Shown here one piece after another: positions 8,097-16,469 of a DNA stretch of 43,655 nucleotides. The position numbers and the translations under genes are program-made. Below the pieces are notes generated by a model. It was not told the DNA's origin. It saw only the letters and a list, made by a program, of their open reading frames with translations, and did no database searches. How positions within the stretch are numbered: the stretch's first letter is position 1; each line of letters opens with the position of its first letter. The DNA is taken from contig CACGNZ010000011.1 of the NCBI GenBank assembly GCA_902574475.1, forward strand, positions 1 to 43,655, written 5' to 3'. Origin of the DNA: an uncultured Alphaproteobacteria bacterium (lineage in GTDB: Bacteria; Pseudomonadota; Alphaproteobacteria; HIMB59; GCA-002718135).

Positions 8097-9092
8097 TTAA
8101 GAAGCAATTTCTTTACGAATATAATAACTATTATCTTTATGTTGTTTAATTATGGCTGGTATTATTTCTTTATAAGCGTCAAATAAGCTTGTGTTAGCTT
8201 TAGGTAGCTGATCTTTTATTAATTTACTTAGTTTTGGTAAATTATAAGAGGGTACAGATGGGAACATATGATGTTCAACATGATATTCCATGTGCCAATA
8301 CAAAAAGCTAAATATAGGATTAAATCGTACTGATCGAGTTGTGTATCTATGATCTTTAATGTCTTCAGGAAGCCCTAGATGCTGAGTCATATTAAATATA
8401 TTGATTATGTTACCCCAGTATCTTGGGAAGAATATTAATAGTGCTGGAAGAGGGTTCATTAAATAGAATGATAAAGCAAAAGATGCAATCCATAGTAAAA
8501 CATGTATTCTAGAAATGAGTCGGCATTTTGCTATTTCATTTTGAGGTATACAATCTCTCATAACAGGAGTGGTAAATCCTAATGCATGTTTTATGATTTC
8601 GTACTTAAATGAATGTTTAAAATATATTAATTCGTAAAATGGAACAAAACTAAATAAAAAACTTTTTAAGCTTGGGTATTGATGAAATAAAGCAGCTTCG
8701 AAATCATGAGGATCACTCACTGAAGACGTATTACTGTGATGTCTGAAATGACTCCAAGTCCATCTTGTGGGTTCAAAGTCGGTCATGAAAGAACCAATTT
8801 GGTAAAAAATTTCATTTAAATATTTCGACTTAAAAGCCGTTCTATGACCGCACTCATGCCAAATTGGATTACTAGAATAAAAAAGAACACCATAAAGCCA
8901 TAGCCACAAGACTGTCCACCAAGTTCCCCATGTTGTTACTGACATGTAACCAAAGAAAAATAAAAGAATGAAATATAGAGTTACGTGTTGTAACCCTTTT
9001 AAATCACTTTTTTTTGATAATTGTTTTAGATCTTTTTTACTTATTTCAGCTCTAAACCACTTGTCATCAACATTATCTAGCTTTTCATTCAT
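8097..9092 (-). CDS. MocD-like membrane di-iron oxygenase (fatty acid desaturase superfamily), copy 1
   Basis: The 331-residue integral membrane protein has the three histidine boxes of the desaturase/hydroxylase superfamily: HECGH (79-83), HFRHH (115-119) and HVEHH (271-275), which hold two irons. Membrane segments lie around 38-75 and 185-215. The surrounding words (WHECGHRTAF, RWTWSHFRHH, NMTQHLGLPEDIKDHR, NPIFSFLYWHMEYHVEHH, DAYKEIIPAI) fit the MocD branch, named from rhizopine (3-O-methyl-scyllo-inosamine) catabolism, better than lipid desaturases. MocD works with a Rieske ferredoxin (MocE) and a reductase (MocF); neither is in this window. It is the last gene of an eight-gene minus-strand run and a paralogue of the gene at 15339. 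A lipid desaturase role remains possible. Confidence 0.82.
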   Translation of the reverse strand: MNEKLDNVDDKWFRAEISKKDLKQLSKKSDLKGLQHVTLYFILLFFFGYMSVTTWGTWWTVLWLWLYGVLFYSSNPIWHECGHRTAFKSKYLNEIFYQIGSFMTDFEPTRWTWSHFRHHSNTSSVSDPHDFEAALFHQYPSLKSFLFSFVPFYELIYFKHSFKYEIIKHALGFTTPVMRDCIPQNEIAKCRLISRIHVLLWIASFALSFYLMNPLPALLIFFPRYWGNIINIFNMTQHLGLPEDIKDHRYTTRSVRFNPIFSFLYWHMEYHVEHHMFPSVPSYNLPKLSKLIKDQLPKANTSLFDAYKEIIPAIIKQHKDNSYYIRKEIAS

Positions 9093-9153
9093 GTTTTCAA
9101 AATAAATGTTGTTTTAAAAAAATTAAAGTTAAAAATTAACAATTTTGACACAC

Positions 9154-10221
9154 TTAAATGTCTAACCACTTTCCAGAATCACTACTTTCGTAACATTTAT
9201 CTAGGATTTGCTGAATTTCAGCTCCTCTTTCAAAATCAGGCTCATGACTTGTATTGCTTTCAATAGACTCAATAAATCTTTCAAAATTAGTAGGCGAAGG
9301 AGGGCATTTAATTTCCTCCCATTCTAATTTATCTTCCTTACTTGAAAATTCTCTTTCAGTATCATTGGTAAACATAAACTTATTACCTTCATTAATAGGA
9401 TCATCAAATTCAATTTTAACTGCACCTTTATCTCCAAATATTCTTAGCTCTAATCTATTTGAATAACCAGTTGCAAATCTAGTTGCATTGATAGTACCGA
9501 TTGCACCATTATCAAATTCTACCATAGATAAAAAAGTATCATTTGCATCTAAAATATAATCTTTAATTTTTTCTCCCTTTGAATGAAAAGTTTTTAGAAA
9601 AGAATTCAGTCTTTTGATCTTTCCAATCGGCCGAGAAGCAAAATCAAATATATGAACACCAATATCACCTAATGTTCCTTTGCTGCCATGATTTGTCGAT
9701 AATCTCCAAAGCCATTTATCTTGTTCTTTCCAATTGCCCCAGTAGTTTGATGTTAGCCAAGATTGATTGTAATTTGCATCCATATGCATAATATTACCTA
9801 TTTTACCTTCTTTAACCATCTTGCAAAGTTCTTGATACCCAGATGAATTACGATAACTAAAGTTAACCATGTTAATAAGGTTTTTACCTTTAAGTGCATC
9901 ACACATTAATTGCGCATCAGCAAAATTTTCAGCTAGCGGTTTCTCACAAAAAATATGTTTATTTTTTTCTATTGCTTTAATTGATATTTCTTTATGAAAA
10001 GCATCAGGTGTTGTATTTGAAATTGCATCTACATCTGACTTTTCTAAAAGTTCATCGACACTATTATATCTATGATCAATATTAAATTTATCACAAAACT
10101 CATTTAATCTATCATTGTTTACATCACATGCTGCAACAACATCTGAATTTTTATTATCTGTAAAAGCACTTGCATGCCATTCAGCTATTCCACCTGTACC
10201 AACAATGCCAACTTTAATCAT
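9154..10221 (-). CDS. Gfo/Idh/MocA-family NAD(P)-dependent oxidoreductase (ThuB/MocA-like)
   Basis: This 355-residue protein starts with a Rossmann motif, VGIVGTGGIAEWHASAF. It carries the family hallmark EKPLAENFADA near residue 93, whose Lys contributes to catalysis. The C-terminal half is the alpha/beta substrate domain, with LGDIGVHIFDFASRP (the conserved Asp/His pair near residues 187-190). Members oxidise sugars, cyclitols or 3-keto intermediates in the cytoplasm. Its ATG overlaps the stop of the ThuA-domain gene (ATGA), which recalls thuA-thuB, where ThuB oxidises disaccharides to 3-keto sugars. It equally recalls mocA of rhizopine catabolism. The neighbouring binding protein and MocD-like genes suggest that it oxidises the imported sugar or cyclitol. 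Confidence 0.88.
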   Translation of the reverse strand: MIKVGIVGTGGIAEWHASAFTDNKNSDVVAACDVNNDRLNEFCDKFNIDHRYNSVDELLEKSDVDAISNTTPDAFHKEISIKAIEKNKHIFCEKPLAENFADAQLMCDALKGKNLINMVNFSYRNSSGYQELCKMVKEGKIGNIMHMDANYNQSWLTSNYWGNWKEQDKWLWRLSTNHGSKGTLGDIGVHIFDFASRPIGKIKRLNSFLKTFHSKGEKIKDYILDANDTFLSMVEFDNGAIGTINATRFATGYSNRLELRIFGDKGAVKIEFDDPINEGNKFMFTNDTEREFSSKEDKLEWEEIKCPPSPTNFERFIESIESNTSHEPDFERGAEIQQILDKCYESSDSGKWLDI

Positions 10222-11003
10222 TTTTTATAATTATGATCTACTTTATATCCTTTAACTTCAATAGGTTCGATTGGAGTTTTTCTTTCCATATAATCAATAC
10301 CCTTAGCAATTCTATCAACCCATAGACCAGATGTTTTTTCAGGACAAACCCAATGAACAGAATTTTTTATTACCCTTTGAACATCTTTATTATAATAAAC
10401 GGGGTATGACTCGTGACCTGGTCTAAAATAAAATATTTTACCATTACCTCTTTTATAACAAAGGCCTGATCTAAAAACTTCACCACCTTCAAACCAACTT
10501 ACAAATACTGTTTCATCTGGTGCTGGAACTTGAAAAGGTTCTCCATACATCTCAGTCATATCAATTTCAAAGTATTCTCCCAAACCTTCTGCGATTGGAT
10601 GTCCTGGGTTGCAAACCCAAACTCTTTCCCTTTCTCCTCTTTCTGCCCATCTAATATTTGCAGTTGTACCCATCATTCTTCTAAAAATTTTAGAGTGATG
10701 CCCTGAATGCAAGACCAAAAGGCCCATACCTTCTAAAACTCTTTGTTGAACTCGGTCTACAATTCTATCCTCAACTAATTTATGAGCTTTGTGACCCCAC
10801 CATATTAAAACATCAGTTTTTTCTAGTAATTCTTCAGTTAACCCATGATCTTTTTCTTCCAGAGTTGCTGTTGAGATATTAAGACTTTTATCATCTGATA
10901 AAAATTCTTTGATACAACCATGAATACCATTTGGATATATTGATTTTACATGTTCATCTTCTTGTTCATGAACAAATTCATTCCATATAACTAAATTAAC
11001 CAT
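10218..11003 (-). CDS. ThuA-domain protein (trehalose-utilisation type)
   Basis: The 261-residue protein belongs to the ThuA family, which has a class I glutamine-amidotransferase-like fold. Typical pieces are VTIWNE-like NLVIWNEFVHEQEDE at the start, YPNGIHG, TDVLIWWGHKAHKLV, GLLVLHSGHHSKIFRRMMGT, NPGHPIAEGL and IFYFRPGHESYPVY. There is no signal peptide, so it is cytoplasmic. In rhizobia ThuA acts with ThuB in 3-keto-disaccharide metabolism; its exact chemistry is unsettled. It is translationally coupled on both sides: its ATG overlaps the permease stop and its stop overlaps the dehydrogenase start. That tight packing makes a shared pathway with the transporter and the Gfo/Idh/MocA enzyme likely. 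Confidence 0.88.
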   Translation of the reverse strand: MVNLVIWNEFVHEQEDEHVKSIYPNGIHGCIKEFLSDDKSLNISTATLEEKDHGLTEELLEKTDVLIWWGHKAHKLVEDRIVDRVQQRVLEGMGLLVLHSGHHSKIFRRMMGTTANIRWAERGERERVWVCNPGHPIAEGLGEYFEIDMTEMYGEPFQVPAPDETVFVSWFEGGEVFRSGLCYKRGNGKIFYFRPGHESYPVYYNKDVQRVIKNSVHWVCPEKTSGLWVDRIAKGIDYMERKTPIEPIEVKGYKVDHNYKK

Positions 11004-11977
11004 TATCTAACTCTTTCACCATGTAGACGATGCCCTAATAATGCTAATAATATTATTAATCCATTAAAAAACTGTCTCCATTCACCACTCCAACCTATTG
11101 CTATTATACCAATTTCCATATACGCAATTATTCCTACACCAAAAACTGCCCCAATGATTGTACCCAATCCCCCCCAGTAAGGAGTGCCGCCAACAAACAC
11201 TGCCGCAAGAGCTAATAACAAATATCCAAAACCTTGAGTTGGAAAAAAAGTATACGTAATCATAGTAGTAAATATTCCACCTATTGCTGCACCAACACCA
11301 ACAAACATAAAAGCTTTTATTTTAACAGCATTTACATTAATTCCCATTTGTTCAGCACTTACTGTATTATCTCCAACGTGTTGAATATGGATTCCAAAAA
11401 CATGTTTATTAAAAAAATAGTAACAAAAAATTACAAATAATGCTGCCCAAAATATTTGCATTGGGAAGCCATAAAAATTGCCTACTAGTAAAGGATAAAT
11501 CCAATGATTTTCAACTTCCATAATTGTAATTGATCGACTATTCGTTAATAAAAGTATTACACCTCTTAGTAAAAATAACATTCCAAGAGAGGCCACAAGA
11601 GATGAAAGTCTAAAAACAACTATTAAAGTGCCTACTAATGCTCCTATAGCAGCTCCAGTTAAAATTCCTAAAACAAAACAAATTCCAGGATCTACACCAT
11701 TTTTTACAAGTAATGCAAAAACGTAAGCTGCCACTGCATAAGTAGAGGCAAAAGAAAGATCTATTTCACCTGATGCAACTAAAAAAACTAAAGGAATAGT
11801 TAAAAAAATTAAAGTAGGCATCATTACAAATACAGATTGATGAAGATTAGGCCTTATCCAAGCTTCCGGTGCACCGATAAAAAAAATCACCATTAATAGT
11901 ACAAAGTATCCTATACTTCCTAAAGCTCTTCCGTTTCTGTGAAAGTAGTTACTTAAATATGAATTATTATTGCTCAT
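11003..11977 (-). CDS. CUT2 (ribose-type) ABC transporter permease
   Basis: The 324-residue inner-membrane protein has about nine or ten hydrophobic segments and RbsC/FrcC-type landmarks: LVFLVASGEIDLSFA, where the conserved GxIDLS lies, GTLIVVFRLSSLVASLGMLFLLRGV, VGDNTVSAEQMGINV, and the C-terminal GGTPYWGGLGTIIGAVFGV. CUT2 permeases form homodimers, so one permease gene suffices. They import monosaccharides or cyclitols (ribose, fructose, myo-inositol, rhizopine). Start and stop overlap the flanking genes (TAATG on both sides), indicating coupled translation with the ATPase and the ThuA protein. The substrate cannot be told from the permease. Confidence 0.9.
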   Translation of the reverse strand: MSNNNSYLSNYFHRNGRALGSIGYFVLLMVIFFIGAPEAWIRPNLHQSVFVMMPTLIFLTIPLVFLVASGEIDLSFASTYAVAAYVFALLVKNGVDPGICFVLGILTGAAIGALVGTLIVVFRLSSLVASLGMLFLLRGVILLLTNSRSITIMEVENHWIYPLLVGNFYGFPMQIFWAALFVIFCYYFFNKHVFGIHIQHVGDNTVSAEQMGINVNAVKIKAFMFVGVGAAIGGIFTTMITYTFFPTQGFGYLLLALAAVFVGGTPYWGGLGTIIGAVFGVGIIAYMEIGIIAIGWSGEWRQFFNGLIILLALLGHRLHGERVR

Positions 11978-12723
11978 TAGTGTGTCTTTATTGTATCTCT
12001 CATTATTTTCATTAGTTCTTCTGGTGTAGATATATCATTTTTATTTAGTTGATGCACAACTTCTCCTCTATCTAAAATTACAAATCTATCTGAAATATCG
12101 TAAACATGATAAATATTGTGACCAATAAATAGAACTGATCTATTTGATTTTTTAACATTTAAAACAAAATCAAAAACCTTCTGTGTTTCGTTCAAAGATA
12201 GATTATTTGTTGGCTCATCAAGTACAATTAATTCTGCATTATTATAAATAGCTCTTGCTATTGCTACACCTTGTCTTTCACCTCCAGACAAATTACCAAC
12301 AGGAGATTCAGCATTTATTAATTTAGATGTAAAGCCTATTTCTCTGATTAACCTATTTGCTTCATAAATTTGTTCTTTTTCTTTTATAAATCCAAATGGA
12401 TATCTTAATTCTTTACCCATAAAAATATTTTTAACTATTGATTGTTGTGGTGTTAAAGCTCTATCTTGGAAAACTGTTTCGATGCCTGACTCTCGTGCTT
12501 TTAATGCATTCCAATTAATAATTTTATCTCCTCTTATAAAAATTTCTCCTTCATCGGGGCTATACACACCAACTAATGTTTTAATTAATGTTGATTTACC
12601 TGCGCCATTATCACCGATTAGACCGACTACTTCTCCTTTAGTTACTTTTAAAGATGCTCTGTTTAAAGCAGTAATTCCACCAAATCTTTTCGTAACTTTC
12701 TTTAACTCAATGATATTTTCCAT
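11977..12723 (-). CDS. CUT2 ABC transporter ATP-binding protein with a single nucleotide-binding domain
   Basis: The 248-residue ATPase has one set of motifs: Walker A GDNGAGKST near residues 37-45, signature LSGGERQGVAIARA, Walker B LIVLDEPTNNLS and a histidine switch LFIGHNIYHVYD. RbsA and MglA have two fused ATPase halves of about 500 residues. FrcA-type CUT2 ATPases have one, as here, so it is likely a natural single-domain subunit, not a truncation. Both ends are clean: it starts 55 bases after the binding-protein gene and its stop overlaps the permease ATG. It energises import together with the permease and the binding protein encoded at 12779. Confidence 0.9.
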   Translation of the reverse strand: MENIIELKKVTKRFGGITALNRASLKVTKGEVVGLIGDNGAGKSTLIKTLVGVYSPDEGEIFIRGDKIINWNALKARESGIETVFQDRALTPQQSIVKNIFMGKELRYPFGFIKEKEQIYEANRLIREIGFTSKLINAESPVGNLSGGERQGVAIARAIYNNAELIVLDEPTNNLSLNETQKVFDFVLNVKKSNRSVLFIGHNIYHVYDISDRFVILDRGEVVHQLNKNDISTPEELMKIMRDTIKTH

Positions 12724-12735
12724 AAATTTCTGAAC

Positions 12736-12759
12736 GCTAACCCATTTAAATGGGTTAGC
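12736..12759. terminator. Perfect 24-bp inverted repeat between binding-protein and ATPase genes
   Basis: A 12+12 base perfect palindrome without a spacer: GCTAACCCATTT followed at once by its reverse complement. In RNA it would fold into a hairpin of about 10 bp with a tight loop. Lacking a long T-run, it is more likely an mRNA 3'-end stabiliser or attenuator than a full terminator. Its position after the binding-protein gene matches the hairpins at 5617 and 35000. A protein-binding operator is the alternative. Confidence 0.7.
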
Positions 12760-12778
12760 AATATAATTATCTATCTAT

Positions 12779-13774
12779 CTATCTTAAACCTGCATCAGCA
12801 AGAGCTTTTACAGCTTGATAATTATTTGTATCAACAAATCCTGCACCAGTATCTTGGTTTATAGCACCAGTACCAAGTACAGCTGTTTGACAAAGTGATA
12901 AAACTGGAAGATACCCTTGAAGGAAAGGTTGTTGATCTGAAGTTAGATGAACATATCCTTTTTCAAAAGCTGACATTATTTGTGGACTCGTATCAAAACC
13001 AATTTGAAGTAATTCACCAGGCCCATAACCTGCAGCTTTAGCAATACCTTCAGCAACATTCATAATATCACTTCCTGAATGAACAATAACTTTTGTTTCA
13101 GGATTTGCATTAAGCGCTGCTGAAAAAATTGGAATAGTCATATTAGGATCTGAGGCATATTTAGGATCACCATCAAGAACAGTAACTGTCATACCATGCT
13201 CTTCAAATATGATTCTTGCACCATCTTCTCTTTGAGCTCTAGCATAGTCACCAAGGGGAACCATTACTATAGCGTGATCTCCTGCTTCAAAACCAAATTG
13301 TCTAATTGCCTCTCTTGCAAGCGCTTTACCTTGAGTTGCTAAATTTGCACCAACGTATCCACCACCGTATTTTGCTCTTACACCTGATGGATCAACGTTT
13401 TGATATGTCATCAATATACCATTATCAGCAGCTTGTCTCGCTAAAGGCATAAGTGCTTCATCTCCTGGATGTCCCATCATTGCAATAGCGTCAACACCAA
13501 GACCAACGGACTCTCTAAGTTGACGAACCATTTTTTCAAAATCCCATTCTGAATAAATAATTTCTGCATCTGCACCAGTGTCTCTAATTGCATTCATTGC
13601 CCCTGCTGCAACTATGCCAGCAAAGCCCCCTGCTTCAGGACCACCAGCATAAAAATGCATTTTTACATCTGAGCACCATTTATCACCTAGGTCTTGTCCA
13701 GTTGGAGCAGCATAAGCTTGCATAGAAACTGGAAAAATAAATAAAGTAATAAGAAGTAATTTAATAATTTTCAT
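12779..13774 (-). CDS. CUT2 periplasmic sugar/cyclitol-binding protein (RbsB/MocB-like)
   Basis: A 331-residue type I periplasmic binding protein. A signal peptide (MKIIKLLLITLFIF through AYAA) is followed by FYAGGPEAGGFAGIVAAGAM, VDAIAMMGHPGDEALMPLARQA, GYVGANLATQGKALAREAI and GFDTSPQIMSAFEKGYVHLT, typical of the ribose/galactose/inositol-binding group. I start at the ATG at 13774, because GGGAGG lies five bases upstream. A GTG four codons earlier would place the ribosome site inside the gene. It is the third gene of the eight-gene run, 81 bases after the aldehyde dehydrogenase. A perfect palindrome follows its stop. MocB of rhizopine catabolism is in this family, but the ligand here is unknown. 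Confidence 0.9.
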   Translation of the reverse strand: MKIIKLLLITLFIFPVSMQAYAAPTGQDLGDKWCSDVKMHFYAGGPEAGGFAGIVAAGAMNAIRDTGADAEIIYSEWDFEKMVRQLRESVGLGVDAIAMMGHPGDEALMPLARQAADNGILMTYQNVDPSGVRAKYGGGYVGANLATQGKALAREAIRQFGFEAGDHAIVMVPLGDYARAQREDGARIIFEEHGMTVTVLDGDPKYASDPNMTIPIFSAALNANPETKVIVHSGSDIMNVAEGIAKAAGYGPGELLQIGFDTSPQIMSAFEKGYVHLTSDQQPFLQGYLPVLSLCQTAVLGTGAINQDTGAGFVDTNNYQAVKALADAGLR

Positions 13775-13855
13775 ATTTCCTCCCACGGATTTATTTTTAA
13801 ATCTAATATTAAATAATAATAATAAAGTTTAACTAAAATTACTTGTAAATGTCAA

Positions 13856-15292
13856 CTAGTAGAGTCTTTTACTTATTCTCTTTGTTTGTCCATGACTATA
13901 AACACCATCTACGCCGCCATCTCTTCCATAACCTGATCTTTTGTAACCACCACCTGGAAGATTATTTCCATCAACAAACCAATCGTTTTGCCAAATTATT
14001 CCCGCCTGTATTCTATCAGCAGTCCATTTTGCTTTTTGATCATCTGAGGTAAATACTCCAGAAGCAAGACCATATTTTGTTGAATTTGCTATACTAATTG
14101 CCTCTTCTTCATCTTCAAAATCAAATATTGATGTTACTGGACCAAATATTTCTTCTTGAGCAATTGTTGCATCAACTTTTACATTATCAAAAATAGTTGG
14201 TTGATAAAAATTTCCATCATTTCTCTCAGCTTTATCTCCGCCTATTGTTAAGGTGGCTCCAGATTGTACGCCAGATTTTACATAATTTGAGACTCTTTGC
14301 ATTTGATCAGTTGATATTAAAGGTGTTACTTCAGTTCCTTCCTCATCACCTGCGCCTATTTTTAATTTTTGCGTTTTTGCAACTAGCTTTGTCATATATT
14401 CATCTTTAATTTTAGGATGAACAATAACTCTAGACATTGCTACACATATTTGTCCTGCATTTGGTTTAAAAATTCCCTTAACTGTACTTTCAACAGCTTT
14501 ATCGATGTCAGCATCAGGATAAATTATTGCTGCAGATTTCCCGCCTAATTCAAAATGTGTTGGGACAATTCTATCTGCTGTCTCTTTTAATATCTCTGAA
14601 GCAACTTCAGGTGATCCAGTAAAGACAATATAATCACTTCCAGGATGTTGAACTAATTTTCGACCAGTTGTTTCTCCATAACCATGAACAATATTTATAA
14701 TTCCTTTTGGAACACCAACATCTTCAAATATTTGACCATAAAAATTAGAAGATATAGGACAAAGTTCGGGAGGTTTTATAACTATGGTATTTCCCACAAT
14801 CCAATTCTGCGCAACCATTCCTGAAAATATAGAAACAGGATAATTCCATGGAACTATTTGAAGCGCAACTCCAAACGGTTCTAAAACAACATAATTTAAA
14901 GTATCATGACCAGATGGAATTAATTTATTTTCAATTTTATCTGTTAATCCTGCATAAAAATCAAACGTGTCCGCAGCACCTTTAAATTCATCTACACATT
15001 GTTTTATAGTTTTTCCATTTTCTTGACTTAGAAGTTTTCCACCTTCATCTTTTCGCTCTCGTAATTTTTGAGCAATAGCTCTCATCATATTTGATTTATC
15101 TTTTGAATCCATATCGACTAAAATTCTTTTATCGAATGCATTTTTCGCTGCTTCAAAAGCTAAATCAATTTCTTGATCTAATGCTTCATCAATATTTCCT
15201 ACAATTTTTTGATTTGCAGGATTTAGAACAGGAATATTTTTTTTTGATAATGAATCAATAAATTTACCGTCTATAAAATTTCTCAGTTCCAT
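13856..15292 (-). CDS. NAD(P)-dependent aldehyde dehydrogenase
   Basis: A 478-residue member of the aldehyde dehydrogenase superfamily with all key residues: Asn150 in PWNYP, Lys173 in VIKPPE, Glu248 in FELGGKS and the catalytic Cys283 in AGQICVAMSR. It also has the late EEIFGPV and the C-terminal GGYKRSGYGRDGG motif. Length is normal. It oxidises an aldehyde to an acid in the cytoplasm. It sits 46 bases after the second MocD-like gene and before the CUT2 binding protein. It may therefore take an aldehyde produced by the oxygenase step (for O-demethylation, formaldehyde or a sugar aldehyde). The betaine-aldehyde/gamma-aminobutyraldehyde branch looks closest, but specificity is not assigned. 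Confidence 0.92.
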   Translation of the reverse strand: MELRNFIDGKFIDSLSKKNIPVLNPANQKIVGNIDEALDQEIDLAFEAAKNAFDKRILVDMDSKDKSNMMRAIAQKLRERKDEGGKLLSQENGKTIKQCVDEFKGAADTFDFYAGLTDKIENKLIPSGHDTLNYVVLEPFGVALQIVPWNYPVSIFSGMVAQNWIVGNTIVIKPPELCPISSNFYGQIFEDVGVPKGIINIVHGYGETTGRKLVQHPGSDYIVFTGSPEVASEILKETADRIVPTHFELGGKSAAIIYPDADIDKAVESTVKGIFKPNAGQICVAMSRVIVHPKIKDEYMTKLVAKTQKLKIGAGDEEGTEVTPLISTDQMQRVSNYVKSGVQSGATLTIGGDKAERNDGNFYQPTIFDNVKVDATIAQEEIFGPVTSIFDFEDEEEAISIANSTKYGLASGVFTSDDQKAKWTADRIQAGIIWQNDWFVDGNNLPGGGYKRSGYGRDGGVDGVYSHGQTKRISKRLY

Positions 15293-15338
15293 ATTATTAA
15301 GTAATTAAAGCTAAAGTGTAAGATGTGTCAAGAACAGT

Positions 15339-16352
15339 TTAGTTATTTGGAACTTGAACTGGAATAAAATAATCAGGATTTTTAGACTTCTTTATGATCG
15401 CAGGTATAATTTCTTTATAAGCTTGATATAAAGTTTGCGGTTCTGGCATTTGGTCTTTTATAACTTCATATAATTTTGGAAGATTGTATGAAGGTATCAT
15501 AGGAAACATATGGTGTTCAATGTGGTACTCCATTTTCCAATAAATAAAGCTAAAGATTGGATTAAGTCTCACTGATCTTGTTGATAGTCGATGATCCTTG
15601 GCGTTTTCTTTTAGACCTATATGTTGTGTCATACCCCAGATTACATTAAAATTGCTAAATAACTTTGGAATTAAAAATAACAATATTGGAAGAAGTGTGA
15701 AAAAGTAAATTGAAAAAGCTATAATTGTAATCCATAACAAAACAAAAATTCTAGAGCTATTAATACAATCTTTTATTTTGTCCTCTGGAATGCAATCTTT
15801 CATTACATTAGTTTTAATTCCTAAGGCATGTTTTATAATTTCTACATAAAGGGATTTATGAATTGTAAAGAAACCAGTTCCAGGAACAAAATTTAAAATA
15901 AAACTTAAAAATGTATGTTTAGCAAAAATACTTGAATCTACTTCATAGTCATGAGGATCAATTGAAGCAGTATAGCTATGATGAAGAGAATGGCTCCACT
16001 TCCATCTAACAGGTTCAAAATTATTCATAAAACTAGCAATGTTATAAAAGAACTTATTTAACTTTCTATTCTTGAAGGCAGTTCCATGACCACACTCATG
16101 CCATATAGCATCAGCTCCGCCCCACATCATGCAATAAGCAAGGTACACAGGTACAAACCATAAAGTTTGCCATGTATAGATTGATAATACGCATAAAGCA
16201 GTTAATGATATTGTATAAATAATTATATGTTTCCAACCTTCAAAATCTGATCTTTTAGAGAGTTTTTTAAGTGTTTTTCTATCTATTTTAGCTCTAAACC
16301 ATTCCTCGGAAATATTATTTATCCCTGTTTGTACTTTTTTAGTTTCTGACAT
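15339..16352 (-). CDS. MocD-like membrane di-iron oxygenase (fatty acid desaturase superfamily), copy 2
   Basis: This 337-residue paralogue of the gene at 8097 has boxes HECGH, HSLHH and HIEHH. Shared words run throughout: EEWFRAKI against DKWFRAEI, HALGIKTNVMKDCIPE against HALGFTTPVMRDCIPQ, NPIFSFIYWKMEYHIEHHMFP, and YKEIIPAIIKK. WHECGHGTAF is the form usual in the MocD group. It is the first gene of the eight-gene minus-strand run, so the two oxygenases bracket the transporter and dehydrogenases. The pair may act on two positions or two related substrates. It is divergent from ugd, and the 117-base AT-rich gap between them holds both promoters; no clear operator is seen there. Confidence 0.82.
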   Translation of the reverse strand: MSETKKVQTGINNISEEWFRAKIDRKTLKKLSKRSDFEGWKHIIIYTISLTALCVLSIYTWQTLWFVPVYLAYCMMWGGADAIWHECGHGTAFKNRKLNKFFYNIASFMNNFEPVRWKWSHSLHHSYTASIDPHDYEVDSSIFAKHTFLSFILNFVPGTGFFTIHKSLYVEIIKHALGIKTNVMKDCIPEDKIKDCINSSRIFVLLWITIIAFSIYFFTLLPILLFLIPKLFSNFNVIWGMTQHIGLKENAKDHRLSTRSVRLNPIFSFIYWKMEYHIEHHMFPMIPSYNLPKLYEVIKDQMPEPQTLYQAYKEIIPAIIKKSKNPDYFIPVQVPNN

Positions 16353-16469
16353 AATAACGATATAAATAATAAAAAATTAGGTTTTTTCCAGTAAAAATCT
16401 AGTATTTATTTTATAACAAATGATAAATATTTAGGTTATTGAGACAGAAATTTTAATAAATTCTGGAAT

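Noticed and set aside
12769-12784. Short TCTA/ATCT tandem repeat at the end of the CUT2 binding-protein gene
   Set aside because: Four units only, partly coding; no sign of phase variation or repeat-based function.
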